From Pedobacter sp. ASV28 (GTDB lineage: Bacteria; Bacteroidota; Bacteroidia; Sphingobacteriales; Sphingobacteriaceae): a stretch of 57,741 nucleotides of DNA. The notes beneath the pieces are model-generated. The model saw only the letters and a list, made by a program, of their open reading frames with translations. It made no database searches and was not told the origin of the DNA. A program made the position numbers and the translations under genes. Shown here one piece after another: positions 36,751 to 44,808 of the stretch; within the stretch, counting starts at the first letter, position 1; each line of letters starts with the position of its first letter. Location of the stretch: NCBI RefSeq assembly GCF_016428855.1, contig NZ_JAELTN010000034.1, positions 1 to 57,741 on the forward strand, given 5' to 3'.

Positions 36751-36888
36751 TGTTTATTTTTCTTTTTTTAAAAATATTTTGAGCCCAAGGCAAACAATTT
36801 TTCGGCTCATTTGTTTCAACAACTAGAAGTTGTAATGACTATTAAATTGCCGAACAATAATTATTTAATCTAGCCATATAATAAATAA

Positions 36889-37263
36889 ATGAAAAAGAGG
36901 ATACACGTTTTAGAAGATGACAAGGATATTGCCTTTATTATTGAGTTTTTGCTGAAAGACGAAGGATACGAAATACAAGTGTCTTCCACATTTAAAGAAT
37001 TGAAAAGTAAACTTAAAGACTCCATTCCTGATCTATTTATCCTAGATGTAATGCTGCCAGACGGAAATGGTTTGGAGATTTGTAAAGATTTGAAAAATGA
37101 TGTGTTCACAAAGCACATTCCTGTAATTGTGATGTCGGCAAATGTGCGCAGCAAACAAATGAGCGAAGCGGCAAGCCCAGACGATTACATTAGTAAACCC
37201 TTCGATCTTGATGATATTGAAGTCAGGATTAAAAGGCTAATTGGTGAACAAAAAGTAGCTTAA
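36889..37263 (+). CDS. Single-domain response regulator (receiver only)
   Basis: The 124 residues are a complete receiver with acidic pocket Asp10/Asp11 (HVLEDDKD), phosphoacceptor Asp53 (LFILDVMLPDG), Ser83 and Lys103 (ISKPFD). There is no output domain and no neighbouring kinase, so it is an orphan CheY-like protein that may take part in a phosphorelay or bind another protein. Its targets cannot be read from the window. Confidence 0.92.
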   Translation: MKKRIHVLEDDKDIAFIIEFLLKDEGYEIQVSSTFKELKSKLKDSIPDLFILDVMLPDGNGLEICKDLKNDVFTKHIPVIVMSANVRSKQMSEAASPDDYISKPFDLDDIEVRIKRLIGEQKVA

Positions 37264-37439
37264 GAGCTTTAATCAAACCAAAATTGATTCTTACTGTATA
37301 AAAGTCAAGGCCAATTAAATAGCTTAATCTTTTGTGCAGTAAGTTCTTTTATTGCCTTGTATACGGAACATTAAAAGTATCAGCGAATCTAATTTTAATT
37401 ATCTGACAAATTAATGATATGTATTGTTAAAACTGTTTA

Positions 37440-37461
37440 TACATTTGCCTAACGGTGTTAG
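37440..37461 (+). promoter_or_regulatory. -7 box and TetR-type operator O1 before the tetR gene
   Basis: TACATTTG (37440-37447) matches the Bacteroidota -7 consensus. The palindrome CTAAC-GGT-GTTAG (37449-37461) follows at once, over the expected start site and 24 bases before the tetR ATG. Autorepression is the likely meaning. A -33 TTG at standard spacing is not seen. Confidence 0.6.
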
Positions 37462-37485
37462 ATTATTTTACGTCACTTATCAGAG

Positions 37486-38085
37486 ATGGGAAGTAAAGAA
37501 AGAATTCAACGACAAAAAGAAGATACACGTAAGAATATTTTAGGTGCAGCCTTGCATATTGTAAAACAAGAGGGATGGAATGCGTTAAGCATGCGGAAGA
37601 TCGCTGATGTTATTGAATATACTGCGCCAATTATTTACGAGTATTTTTCTAATAAGGAAGGTATTCTCATTGAACTGACTAGACAGGGATATATCAAGTT
37701 GGGCGCTAAGATTAAGGCTGCAAAGGAAAAAGAGACCGGAACAGCGGCAAAATTAGAAGCCATGTGGATTGCCTACTGGAATTTTGCTTTTGAAGAAAAG
37801 GAACTTTACCAGTTGATGTTTGGAGTAGATATGAATTGTTGCGAACTGAACAAAATATTGCCAGAGGCAGAATACACCACCAAATTGTTTAATGATGAAA
37901 TCGAAAAGCTGATTACAAAAGATACACATCAAGAAAATGTGGTCTGCTTAAAATATTACACTTTTTGGTCTATTATCCACGGACTGATTTCCATTAACCT
38001 TGTTCAGAAAGGTACCAATGAAGAAATTAACCAACAGATTTTGATAGGCGCAATAAAAGCAATTATTGCTACCATTAACGACTAA
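37486..38085 (+). CDS. TetR-family regulator of the efflux operon
   Basis: The 199 residues have an N-terminal TetR helix-turn-helix (ALSMRKIADVIEYTAPIIYE, about 27-46, then YFSNKEG) and a ligand-binding helical domain with a TetR C-terminal type motif. It precedes a complete RND efflux operon in the same orientation, as acrR does for acrAB in other bacteria. Four matching palindromes lie in the flanking intergenic regions, one before its own gene and three before or within the start of the fusion-protein gene. It probably represses both. The inducer is unknown. Confidence 0.92.
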   Translation: MGSKERIQRQKEDTRKNILGAALHIVKQEGWNALSMRKIADVIEYTAPIIYEYFSNKEGILIELTRQGYIKLGAKIKAAKEKETGTAAKLEAMWIAYWNFAFEEKELYQLMFGVDMNCCELNKILPEAEYTTKLFNDEIEKLITKDTHQENVVCLKYYTFWSIIHGLISINLVQKGTNEEINQQILIGAIKAIIATIND

Positions 38086-38103
38086 AATTTTTTATACCAT
38101 TAT

Positions 38104-38116
38104 CTAACAGTGTTAA
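38104..38116. promoter_or_regulatory. TetR-type operator O2
   Basis: CTAAC-AGT-GTTAA, one mismatch from a palindrome with the same arms and three-base spacer as O1. It lies 19 bases after the tetR stop codon. Confidence 0.6.
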
Positions 38117-38170
38117 ATAAATTATAGCTGTAAAATTGGAACGGCTAATGATGACTTGACTGTCTTTTAC

Positions 38171-38183
38171 TTAACAACGTTAA
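38171..38183. promoter_or_regulatory. TetR-type operator O3
   Basis: TTAAC-AAC-GTTAA, perfect arms. It lies 44 bases upstream of the preferred fusion-protein start codon. Confidence 0.6.
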
Positions 38184-38227
38184 ATAACTTAATAACTGTA
38201 AAGTATACTTTTAAAATCTCAATAATT

Positions 38228-39421
38228 ATGAATAATCTGTCCCCACTTAATCCATTATCTAACAACGTTAAATTATTTAACGAGTGGATAATTTTAGCTG
38301 CTGTTACCATTATTCTGTTCCTGGCAAGTTGCACGGGACAACCAGAACAAGTGAATACAGCTACAGCTCCGTTATTACCAGTAGTAAAGATCAATGAAAG
38401 CGCTGAAGAGACTTTTACTGATTATCCGGCGGCTATACAAGGCGTTACAGACCTAGAGATTAGACCGCAGATAGCGGGCACAATTGATAGGATTTATGTA
38501 AATGAAGGCCAGTTGGTTAGTAAAGGCCAATTGCTATTCGAGATTTCCGAGCTTCCCTTTAAGGCGCAGTTAAATAATGCTATGGCAGCCTTACAGGCGG
38601 CAAAATCTGCGGTTTTAAATGCACAATTGGAAATAGATAAGCTTACCCCTTTGGTACAAAACAAGGTCGTGTCAGATTTTCAGCTACAGACTGCAAAAAC
38701 TACTTATCAAATTGCATTGGCCAATGTAGAACAGGCCAAAGCCAGTGTAAACAGCGCCCAAATTAATTTAGCCTATACACAAATTAAGGCACCCATCAGC
38801 GGCTACATTGGGAGACTTCCCAAAAAGCAGGGAAGTTTGGTGGCACCAACTGATATTGAACCCTTGACCCAGCTTTCCGATGTACATGAAGTATACGCTT
38901 ATTTTTCATTAGCGGAAACAGATTTTATCAACTTCAATGCAAAGTACCAAGGGCACTCGGTCATCGATAGAATTAAGCATTTACCTGCAGTTTCCCTAGT
39001 TCTGGCCGATCAGAACCTATATCCCATAAAAGGAAAGATAGATATGGTAAATGGACAGTTTGATAAAACCACCGGCGCCATCACCTTGAGGGCAATTTTT
39101 GAAAATAAAGAAGGAACATTGAGATCTGGGAATACCGGTAAAATAAGGTTGGCATTGGCCCATGAAAAAGTGATGTTGGTGCCTCAGGCTGCTACCATCG
39201 AAATACAGGATAAGATTTTTGTGTTTTCAGTAGATAAGGATAATAAAGTGAGTAAACAACCGATCAAGGTATTGGGTACAAGTGGTACAAACTACCTGGT
39301 TAGTGAAGGACTTAAATCTGGCGATCAAATTGTATCTAAAGGCTTTGAAAGTTTAAAGGAAGGTGATCTGATCCAACCAGAAAAAATAAAAGCCATTACC
39401 GCTTTTAATACCTCAAAATAA
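38228..39421 (+). CDS. RND efflux periplasmic adaptor (membrane fusion protein), lipoprotein
   Basis: The frame opens at 38156, but the ATG at 38228 (MNNLSPLNPL) is preferred because the upstream stretch contains operator O3; it gives 397 residues. A lipoprotein signal follows, with the likely Cys in FLASC. The HlyD-type barrel-sandwich (IRPQIAGTIDRIYVNEGQLV and IKAPISGYIGRLPKKQGSLV), the alpha-hairpin between them, and the beta-barrel are intact. It links the RND pump to the outer-membrane channel. A fourth operator, O4, lies inside the coding sequence. The RND gene starts 9 bases downstream. Confidence 0.93.
   Translation: MNNLSPLNPLSNNVKLFNEWIILAAVTIILFLASCTGQPEQVNTATAPLLPVVKINESAEETFTDYPAAIQGVTDLEIRPQIAGTIDRIYVNEGQLVSKGQLLFEISELPFKAQLNNAMAALQAAKSAVLNAQLEIDKLTPLVQNKVVSDFQLQTAKTTYQIALANVEQAKASVNSAQINLAYTQIKAPISGYIGRLPKKQGSLVAPTDIEPLTQLSDVHEVYAYFSLAETDFINFNAKYQGHSVIDRIKHLPAVSLVLADQNLYPIKGKIDMVNGQFDKTTGAITLRAIFENKEGTLRSGNTGKIRLALAHEKVMLVPQAATIEIQDKIFVFSVDKDNKVSKQPIKVLGTSGTNYLVSEGLKSGDQIVSKGFESLKEGDLIQPEKIKAITAFNTSK
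38259..38271. promoter_or_regulatory. TetR-type operator O4, inside the fusion-protein coding region
   Basis: CTAAC-AAC-GTTAA, 31 bases after the preferred ATG. It matches O3 except for its first base. Confidence 0.5.
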
Positions 39422-39430
39422 ATATATATC

Positions 39431-42400
39431 ATGTTCAAAATATTTCTAAATCGACCTGTTTTAGCAACGGTCATTTCTATTCTTTTGGTTATACTAGGCG
39501 TATTGGGATTATCAAAATTACCCTTGCAACAATTTCCAGATATTGCACCGCCAGCAGTACAGGTAATGGCTTTCTATCCTGGTGCCAATGCCGAAACAGT
39601 GCTCCGTTCTGTTGCCCCTTCTTTAGAAGAATCCATAAATGGGGTAGAGAATATGAGTTACATGAGCTCTACGGCAAGTAATGACGGTTCATTGGTCATT
39701 ACCGTTTATTTTAAACTGGGCACCAACCCCGACCAAGCGGCAGTTAATGTGCAAAATCGGGTTGCACAGGCCACCAGCCAGCTCCCTTCAGAAGTAGTCC
39801 AGGCAGGTATTACCACCGTAAAGCAACAAAATAGTTTAATTATGGTGGTAGATCTTTTTACTGATGATGAGAAAAATTATGACCAGACCTTTTTGGCCAA
39901 TTATGCGCAGATCAATATCATTCCCGATATTAAGAGGATACCAGGTGTAGGATCGGCAACCATTTTTGGAGGTAATAAAGATTACTCTATGCGAATTTGG
40001 CTGAATCCCTCAAAAATGGCGACTTACAACCTAACGCCAAAGGAAGTAATGGCCATTATTCAGGAAAAAAATTTAGAAGCGGCTCCAGGTAAATTTGGAG
40101 AAAGTAGTAAAGAAGCCTTTGAATATGTCATAACCTATAAAGGGAAATTAAATAAGCCGGAAGAATATGGAGATATGGTTATCAAGGCTAATGCCGATGG
40201 ATCCATACTTAGACTTAAGGATTTGGCCAGAATTGAGTTTGGGGCTTACTCCTATACTAATTTTACAAGGGTAAACGGCAAACCAGGCGTTAATATTGGG
40301 GTGGTTCAGTTGGCGGGTTCAAATTCAAATGAAATTCAGATCGCCATTGCCAAGCTCATGGAAAAATCGGCGAAAGATTTCCCCAAAGGCGTAAAGCACC
40401 TGATATTGTATAATACCAAAAATGCGTTGGATCAGTCCATAGATCAGGTCATACATACGCTGATAGAGGCCTTTATATTGGTTTTTTTGGTGGTGTTTAT
40501 CTTTTTGCAGGATTTTAGGTCTACACTTATTCCGGCTATTGCAGTTCCGGTGGCCATTTTAGGAACGTTCTTTTTTATGTGGATCTTTGGCTTCTCCATT
40601 AATCTGCTTACCCTTTTTGCTTTGGTATTGGCCATAGGTATTGTGGTTGATGATGCCATTGTGGTGGTGGAAGCCGTCCATGCAAAAATGGAGCATCGTC
40701 ATTTGGCACCTAAAGTGGCAACTGCAGCAGCTATGCACGAAATTACAGGCGCCATTATCTCCATTACACTGGTCATGTCGGCTGTATTTCTTCCTGTGGG
40801 CTTCATGGAAGGTTCAACAGGGTTATTCTATAGACAGTTTGCTTTTACTTTGGCCATAGCCATTGTGATTTCGGCAATTAATGCACTTACTTTAAGTCCG
40901 GCACTGGCCGCATTATTTTTAAAGGAAAGTCATCATAACACAACGGAAAAGAAAACCTTTAAGGAAAAATTCTTCGCAGGGTTCAATTCTGGATTCGAAA
41001 AAATAACCAATCAATATGTACGCACCTTACGAACATTGATCCGCTTTCGTTGGCTAAGCTTAGCTGCATTGGCAGCGGTATTAGTCGTTACCGGTATATT
41101 GATTAAGCGAACACCTTCCGGTTTTATTCCTTCCGAAGATCAGGGTTTTATTGCCATATCATTGTCTATGCCAGCAGGCGCTTCCCTCGATCGCACAACC
41201 GAAGTCATTAAACAGGCAGAATCGTTGTTGGGCAATATGGAATCAAAAAGAACATTAATGGGGCTTTCCGGTTTCAATATGCTCACCCAATCTTCAAGTC
41301 CATCATCAGGTGTGGCGTTTGTACTCCTAAAACCAACCCCAGAAAGAGGTAAAGTAAAGGATATAGACGGAATTATGAATGAGGTAAGGCAAAAACTATC
41401 GGCCATTAAAGGGGCGAACTTTTTTGTGTTCACCTTCCCAACAGTACCTGGTTTTAGCAATATTGATGGACTGGATATGGTGCTACAGGATAAAACAAGT
41501 GGTGGATTGGATAAATTCAGTGGGGTTGCCAGCAACTTCATAGCTGAATTGATGAAAAGACCAGAAATAGCTGTGGCATTTACTTCATTTAGATCGGATT
41601 ATCCCCAACTGGAAATGAAATTGGATGAAGTTAAGGCCGCACAGCTTGGGGTAAACGTAAAAGATGTGCTGCAAACTATGCAAGCTTATTTTGGGAGTGC
41701 CCAAGCTTCAGACTTTAATCGTTTTGGTAAGTATTACAGGGTAATTGTACAGGCCGATCAAGCCGATCGGGCCAATGCAAGCGCCATGGATGGTGTCTTT
41801 GTTAAAAATGTGAATAATGAAATGGTGCCCATCAATACACTAGTGAAACTGGAAAGAGTGTATGGTCCGGAAACCGCCTCACGCTATAATCTTTTTAGTT
41901 CCATTAGTTTAAATGCCATGGCAAAACCGGGCTATAGTTCGGGAGATGCCATTAAAGCGGTAGAGGAAGTAGCTGCTAAGCATTTGCCGGGAGGATATGG
42001 GTACGAATTTTCGGGTATGACAAAAGAAGAACTTTCATCAGGAGGACAGTCGGCCATTATTTTTATACTGTGTCTGCTATTTGTCTACTTTTTACTTTCG
42101 GCACAATATGAAAGTTATATTTTGCCATTCTCCGTTATTCTGTCTATCCCAACAGGAATATTTGGCGTTTTTGTGGCCATTGGCCTGACCGGAATTTCCA
42201 ATAACATTTATGTACAGGTAGCTCTCGTTATGCTCATCGGATTATTGGCAAAGAATGCCATTCTGATCGTAGAGTTTGCCATCCAAAGAAGAAGGTCAGG
42301 AAAGTCTTTACTGGCCTCGGCATTAGAGGCGGCAAAATTACGCTTGCGCCCAATTATTATGACTTCTTTGGCATTCATTGTAGGTATGATCCCAATGATG

Positions 42401-42598
42401 ACGGCAGTTGGGCCATCTGCTCTTGGTAACCATTCCATTAGTATAGCTGCAGCCGGAGGGATGATTTTTGGAGTGGTATTGGGCGTGTTTATTATTCCGG
42501 TCTTGTTCATTATATTCCAGTACCTGCAAGAAAAAATAACAGGATTGCCATTCACATTGGCCCAATCGGGACCACAAAATGATAGCCATGAAATTTAA
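39431..42598 (+). CDS. RND multidrug efflux inner-membrane pump (AcrB type)
   Basis: The 1055 residues carry the HAE1-type RND architecture: transmembrane segment 1, a large periplasmic loop, segments 2-6, a second loop and segments 7-12. GIVVDDAIVVVEAVHAKME places the proton-relay aspartates at positions 407 and 408, the same numbering as E. coli AcrB. QFPDIAPPAVQV and the C-terminal GLLAKNAILIVEFA are also diagnostic. It exports hydrophobic or amphiphilic compounds using the proton gradient; the substrate range is unknown. It is the central gene of the operon. Confidence 0.96.
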   Translation: MFKIFLNRPVLATVISILLVILGVLGLSKLPLQQFPDIAPPAVQVMAFYPGANAETVLRSVAPSLEESINGVENMSYMSSTASNDGSLVITVYFKLGTNPDQAAVNVQNRVAQATSQLPSEVVQAGITTVKQQNSLIMVVDLFTDDEKNYDQTFLANYAQINIIPDIKRIPGVGSATIFGGNKDYSMRIWLNPSKMATYNLTPKEVMAIIQEKNLEAAPGKFGESSKEAFEYVITYKGKLNKPEEYGDMVIKANADGSILRLKDLARIEFGAYSYTNFTRVNGKPGVNIGVVQLAGSNSNEIQIAIAKLMEKSAKDFPKGVKHLILYNTKNALDQSIDQVIHTLIEAFILVFLVVFIFLQDFRSTLIPAIAVPVAILGTFFFMWIFGFSINLLTLFALVLAIGIVVDDAIVVVEAVHAKMEHRHLAPKVATAAAMHEITGAIISITLVMSAVFLPVGFMEGSTGLFYRQFAFTLAIAIVISAINALTLSPALAALFLKESHHNTTEKKTFKEKFFAGFNSGFEKITNQYVRTLRTLIRFRWLSLAALAAVLVVTGILIKRTPSGFIPSEDQGFIAISLSMPAGASLDRTTEVIKQAESLLGNMESKRTLMGLSGFNMLTQSSSPSSGVAFVLLKPTPERGKVKDIDGIMNEVRQKLSAIKGANFFVFTFPTVPGFSNIDGLDMVLQDKTSGGLDKFSGVASNFIAELMKRPEIAVAFTSFRSDYPQLEMKLDEVKAAQLGVNVKDVLQTMQAYFGSAQASDFNRFGKYYRVIVQADQADRANASAMDGVFVKNVNNEMVPINTLVKLERVYGPETASRYNLFSSISLNAMAKPGYSSGDAIKAVEEVAAKHLPGGYGYEFSGMTKEELSSGGQSAIIFILCLLFVYFLLSAQYESYILPFSVILSIPTGIFGVFVAIGLTGISNNIYVQVALVMLIGLLAKNAILIVEFAIQRRRSGKSLLASALEAAKLRLRPIIMTSLAFIVGMIPMMTAVGPSALGNHSISIAAAGGMIFGVVLGVFIIPVLFIIFQYLQEKITGLPFTLAQSGPQNDSHEI

Positions 42599-42692
42599 TG
42601 ACGATTTATCAGTAAGAACAAAGCTGCATGCTTCAAAAGAAGATGTGGCTCATATTAGGGCATGGTTGGAAAAATGGTTCAATAAAAATTAA
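42579..42692 (+). CDS. Small ORF between RND pump and outer-membrane channel (37 residues)
   Basis: An ATG at 42579 (alternative at 42588) opens a frame that overlaps the end of the RND gene and ends with TAA at 42690-42692, 5 bases before the channel gene ATG. The product MIAMKFNDDLSVRTKLHASK... continues to an amphipathic, tryptophan-containing C-terminus (IRAWLEKWFNKN). I recognise no family. Translation could be coupled to both neighbours. It fills almost the whole 99-base gap, which supports a real gene, but a remnant of a longer reading frame is possible. Confidence 0.45.
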   Translation: MIAMKFNDDLSVRTKLHASKEDVAHIRAWLEKWFNKN

Positions 42693-42697
42693 AAAAA

Positions 42698-44107
42698 ATG
42701 AAGACAATTATAAATAGTTTCCTGGCCATTTTATTTTTAGCAATATATGGCTGTAGTATTCCTCAAAGTGTGATCAATCCCAGAAAAGACGTGCCTTTTC
42801 AGTTTAGGGACATTCGCAGTGTGGATACGAATAGCATTGGCTCACTACCGGTAAAAGAGTTTTTTACTACACCAGCTATTCAGCAATTAATAGATAGTGC
42901 CCTGGTTAGAAATATTGACCTGCAAATAGCATTAAAGAATATTGAAGCAGCCAACCTTTTATTGTCTAGGGCAAAATTGGGCAATCTACCTCAATTGAAT
43001 CTTCAGGTATCCACTAATTCAAATCGTCCATCAGATAATAGTTTGAATGGGTTGAGCACTTCGCAATTCCTCAATACCAGTCATATAGAAGATTTTAATG
43101 GAAGTTTGGCCCTGAGTTGGGAAGCGGATATTTGGGGGAAGATTAGGGGACAAAAAAATGCAGCTTATGCCGCTTATCTCCAATCGGCAGAAGTTAAAAA
43201 AGCAGTTCAAACCCGTATTGTGGCTACGGTTGCTGGTGGCTTTTACCGCCTATTGATGTTGGATGCCCAATTGAAAGTAGCTCAAAGAAATGTGAAGTTG
43301 AATGACAGTACCTTGAAAATGATCAGGATACAGTTTGAAGCTGCTCAAGTGAGCTCGTTGGCTATACAGCAGGCCGAAGTACAACTGCTCAAGGCAAGCC
43401 AACTTATCCCGAAAATTACCCAGGAAATCAGTATTCAGGAAAATGTACTGAGTGAATTGACAGGACGATATCCTACAACAATTGAAAGGGCTGTGACCCT
43501 TGAGGAATTAAAAGTTCCGGAGCAGTTGGCCATAGGAATTCCGGCAACAATGCTTAGCATTAGGCCAGATGTTAAAAGTGTTGAGCTAGATCTAAAGATT
43601 GCCAATGCCAAAGTAGGTATTGCCAATGCAAGGTTGTATCCCACCCTTACAATTTCGGCCAGCGCAGGGCTTAATTCTTTTAAAGCGAGTAATTGGTTCA
43701 ACATACCTGCATCATTATTCGGTGTAGTGGGCGCAGGAATAACACAGCCTATTTTTCAGCATAAAGAGCTGAAAACCCAATTCGAGCTGGCCAAAGTAGA
43801 GCGTGAGAAATCGGTACTTTTATTTAGACAGGCTATTATAGGGGCAGTGGTAGAGGTTTCAAATGAACAGGCTAAGCTAGAAAACCTAAAAAATGAATAT
43901 ATTATTGCCCAGCAGCGGGTTAAGACTTTGCAGCTTGCCGTTAAAAATGCTGATCTGCTCTTTAAAAGCGGAATGGCAAATTATTTAGAGGTCATCACGG
44001 CACAAGGAAATCTATTACAAGGCGAATTAGAGCTTACCAGTTTAAAAACAGCCCAGCTTACGGCTAGCTTAGATTTGTATCGGGCCTTAGGTGGTGGATG
44101 GCAATAG
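42698..44107 (+). CDS. TolC-like outer-membrane efflux channel (NodT family), lipoprotein
   Basis: The 469 residues have a lipoprotein signal (Cys19 in AIYGC) and two repeats of the outer-membrane factor fold. SLALSWEADIWGKIRGQKNAA is the family block in repeat 1, and ITQPIFQHKELKTQFELAK the matching block in repeat 2. It completes the tripartite pump with the adaptor and RND protein encoded just upstream and is the last gene of the operon. I see no clear terminator directly after it. Confidence 0.94.
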   Translation: MKTIINSFLAILFLAIYGCSIPQSVINPRKDVPFQFRDIRSVDTNSIGSLPVKEFFTTPAIQQLIDSALVRNIDLQIALKNIEAANLLLSRAKLGNLPQLNLQVSTNSNRPSDNSLNGLSTSQFLNTSHIEDFNGSLALSWEADIWGKIRGQKNAAYAAYLQSAEVKKAVQTRIVATVAGGFYRLLMLDAQLKVAQRNVKLNDSTLKMIRIQFEAAQVSSLAIQQAEVQLLKASQLIPKITQEISIQENVLSELTGRYPTTIERAVTLEELKVPEQLAIGIPATMLSIRPDVKSVELDLKIANAKVGIANARLYPTLTISASAGLNSFKASNWFNIPASLFGVVGAGITQPIFQHKELKTQFELAKVEREKSVLLFRQAIIGAVVEVSNEQAKLENLKNEYIIAQQRVKTLQLAVKNADLLFKSGMANYLEVITAQGNLLQGELELTSLKTAQLTASLDLYRALGGGWQ

Positions 44108-44808
44108 ACAAATTTTGACTATGGGATCGTCAGGAAATTCATATAAGATGAATACTTCTTGGCGATCTTAATAGGCTTTAGCCCTTTATAATAGCAATGA
44201 TTAACGGTTAACTCCTGATTGGTTAACTGCCAAAGTAAACGATCAATTTGCTCACTGATCAATCGCCTACTTTCTGAGGTCAGTTCTTCCTCTCCAAATG
44301 CTTTCCTCCTCAATTCTCTGCTAGGTCATTCGGCCTATTGTAAATACTCATTCTCTTTCTCCTGTTGCTTATGAAAAAAAGTATAGTTTTGAAAGCACTT
44401 TAATAGCACTGAAGATGTCGATATTGAAGTGAAATGATTAATTTGCATACAAAAGTTTTTCTTAAACAAAAAAGAAGCTATTGTAGTATGCAATATTTGA
44501 TAAAGTTGAATAGTTCCAAAGGTGGCGATGCCTTGGAGGCCGTCTTACTTTAGACGTTTTTGATCGATTAGACTTTGCTGTAGCAGTTTGTATGAAGATA
44601 AAATATGAGCCATACGGACTTTTATGGTATTTTATGTTTGGGTATAGCATACAAATAATAAACAAAGTACGTAAGGCCAAATATCTGTTGAAAATTTGTC
44701 AGGATTGCTCCATAAGTATGATATCATGATCTCCTGGCATGGAAATCAATACTAAACCAACTATATTGCCGTTTTTTAACGTTAACTTAATTTATAAAAA
44801 TATAAAGT
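44108..44808. other. 701-base gap without a confident gene
   Basis: This AT-rich stretch separates the efflux operon from the subtilase gene. It holds a possible broken small gene on the minus strand (44119-44351) and no clear terminator, repeat or RNA structure. The frame at 44462-44680 lacks protein-like composition. The last 100 bases should contain the subtilase promoter, but I find no good TTG-TAnnTTTG pair. Confidence 0.6.
44119..44351 (-). pseudogene. Possible frameshifted small gene
   Basis: On the minus strand an AGGAGAAAGAG ribosome-binding site precedes an ATG at 44351 that reads MSIYNRPNDLAEN and stops. A shift by one base continues into a 64-residue frame (LRRKAFGEEELTSESRRLI...) ending at 44119. 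A combined product of about 76 residues would be charged and helical. I recognise no family. The strong site and protein-like composition suggest a decayed gene or a sequencing error; the evidence is thin. Confidence 0.28.

Noticed and set aside
36819..36833. ACAACT-AGA-AGTTGT before the response regulator as an operator or terminator
   Set aside because: The short stem has no T-run, no second copy and no promoter context.
41140..41541. 133-residue frame antisense to the RND pump
   Set aside because: Shadow of a strongly supported coding region.
44205..44229. Direct repeat GGTTAACT twice
   Set aside because: Eight bases, AT-rich, two copies only; likely chance.
44462..44680. 72-residue minus-strand frame as a gene
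   Set aside because: No ribosome-binding site and non-protein-like composition.
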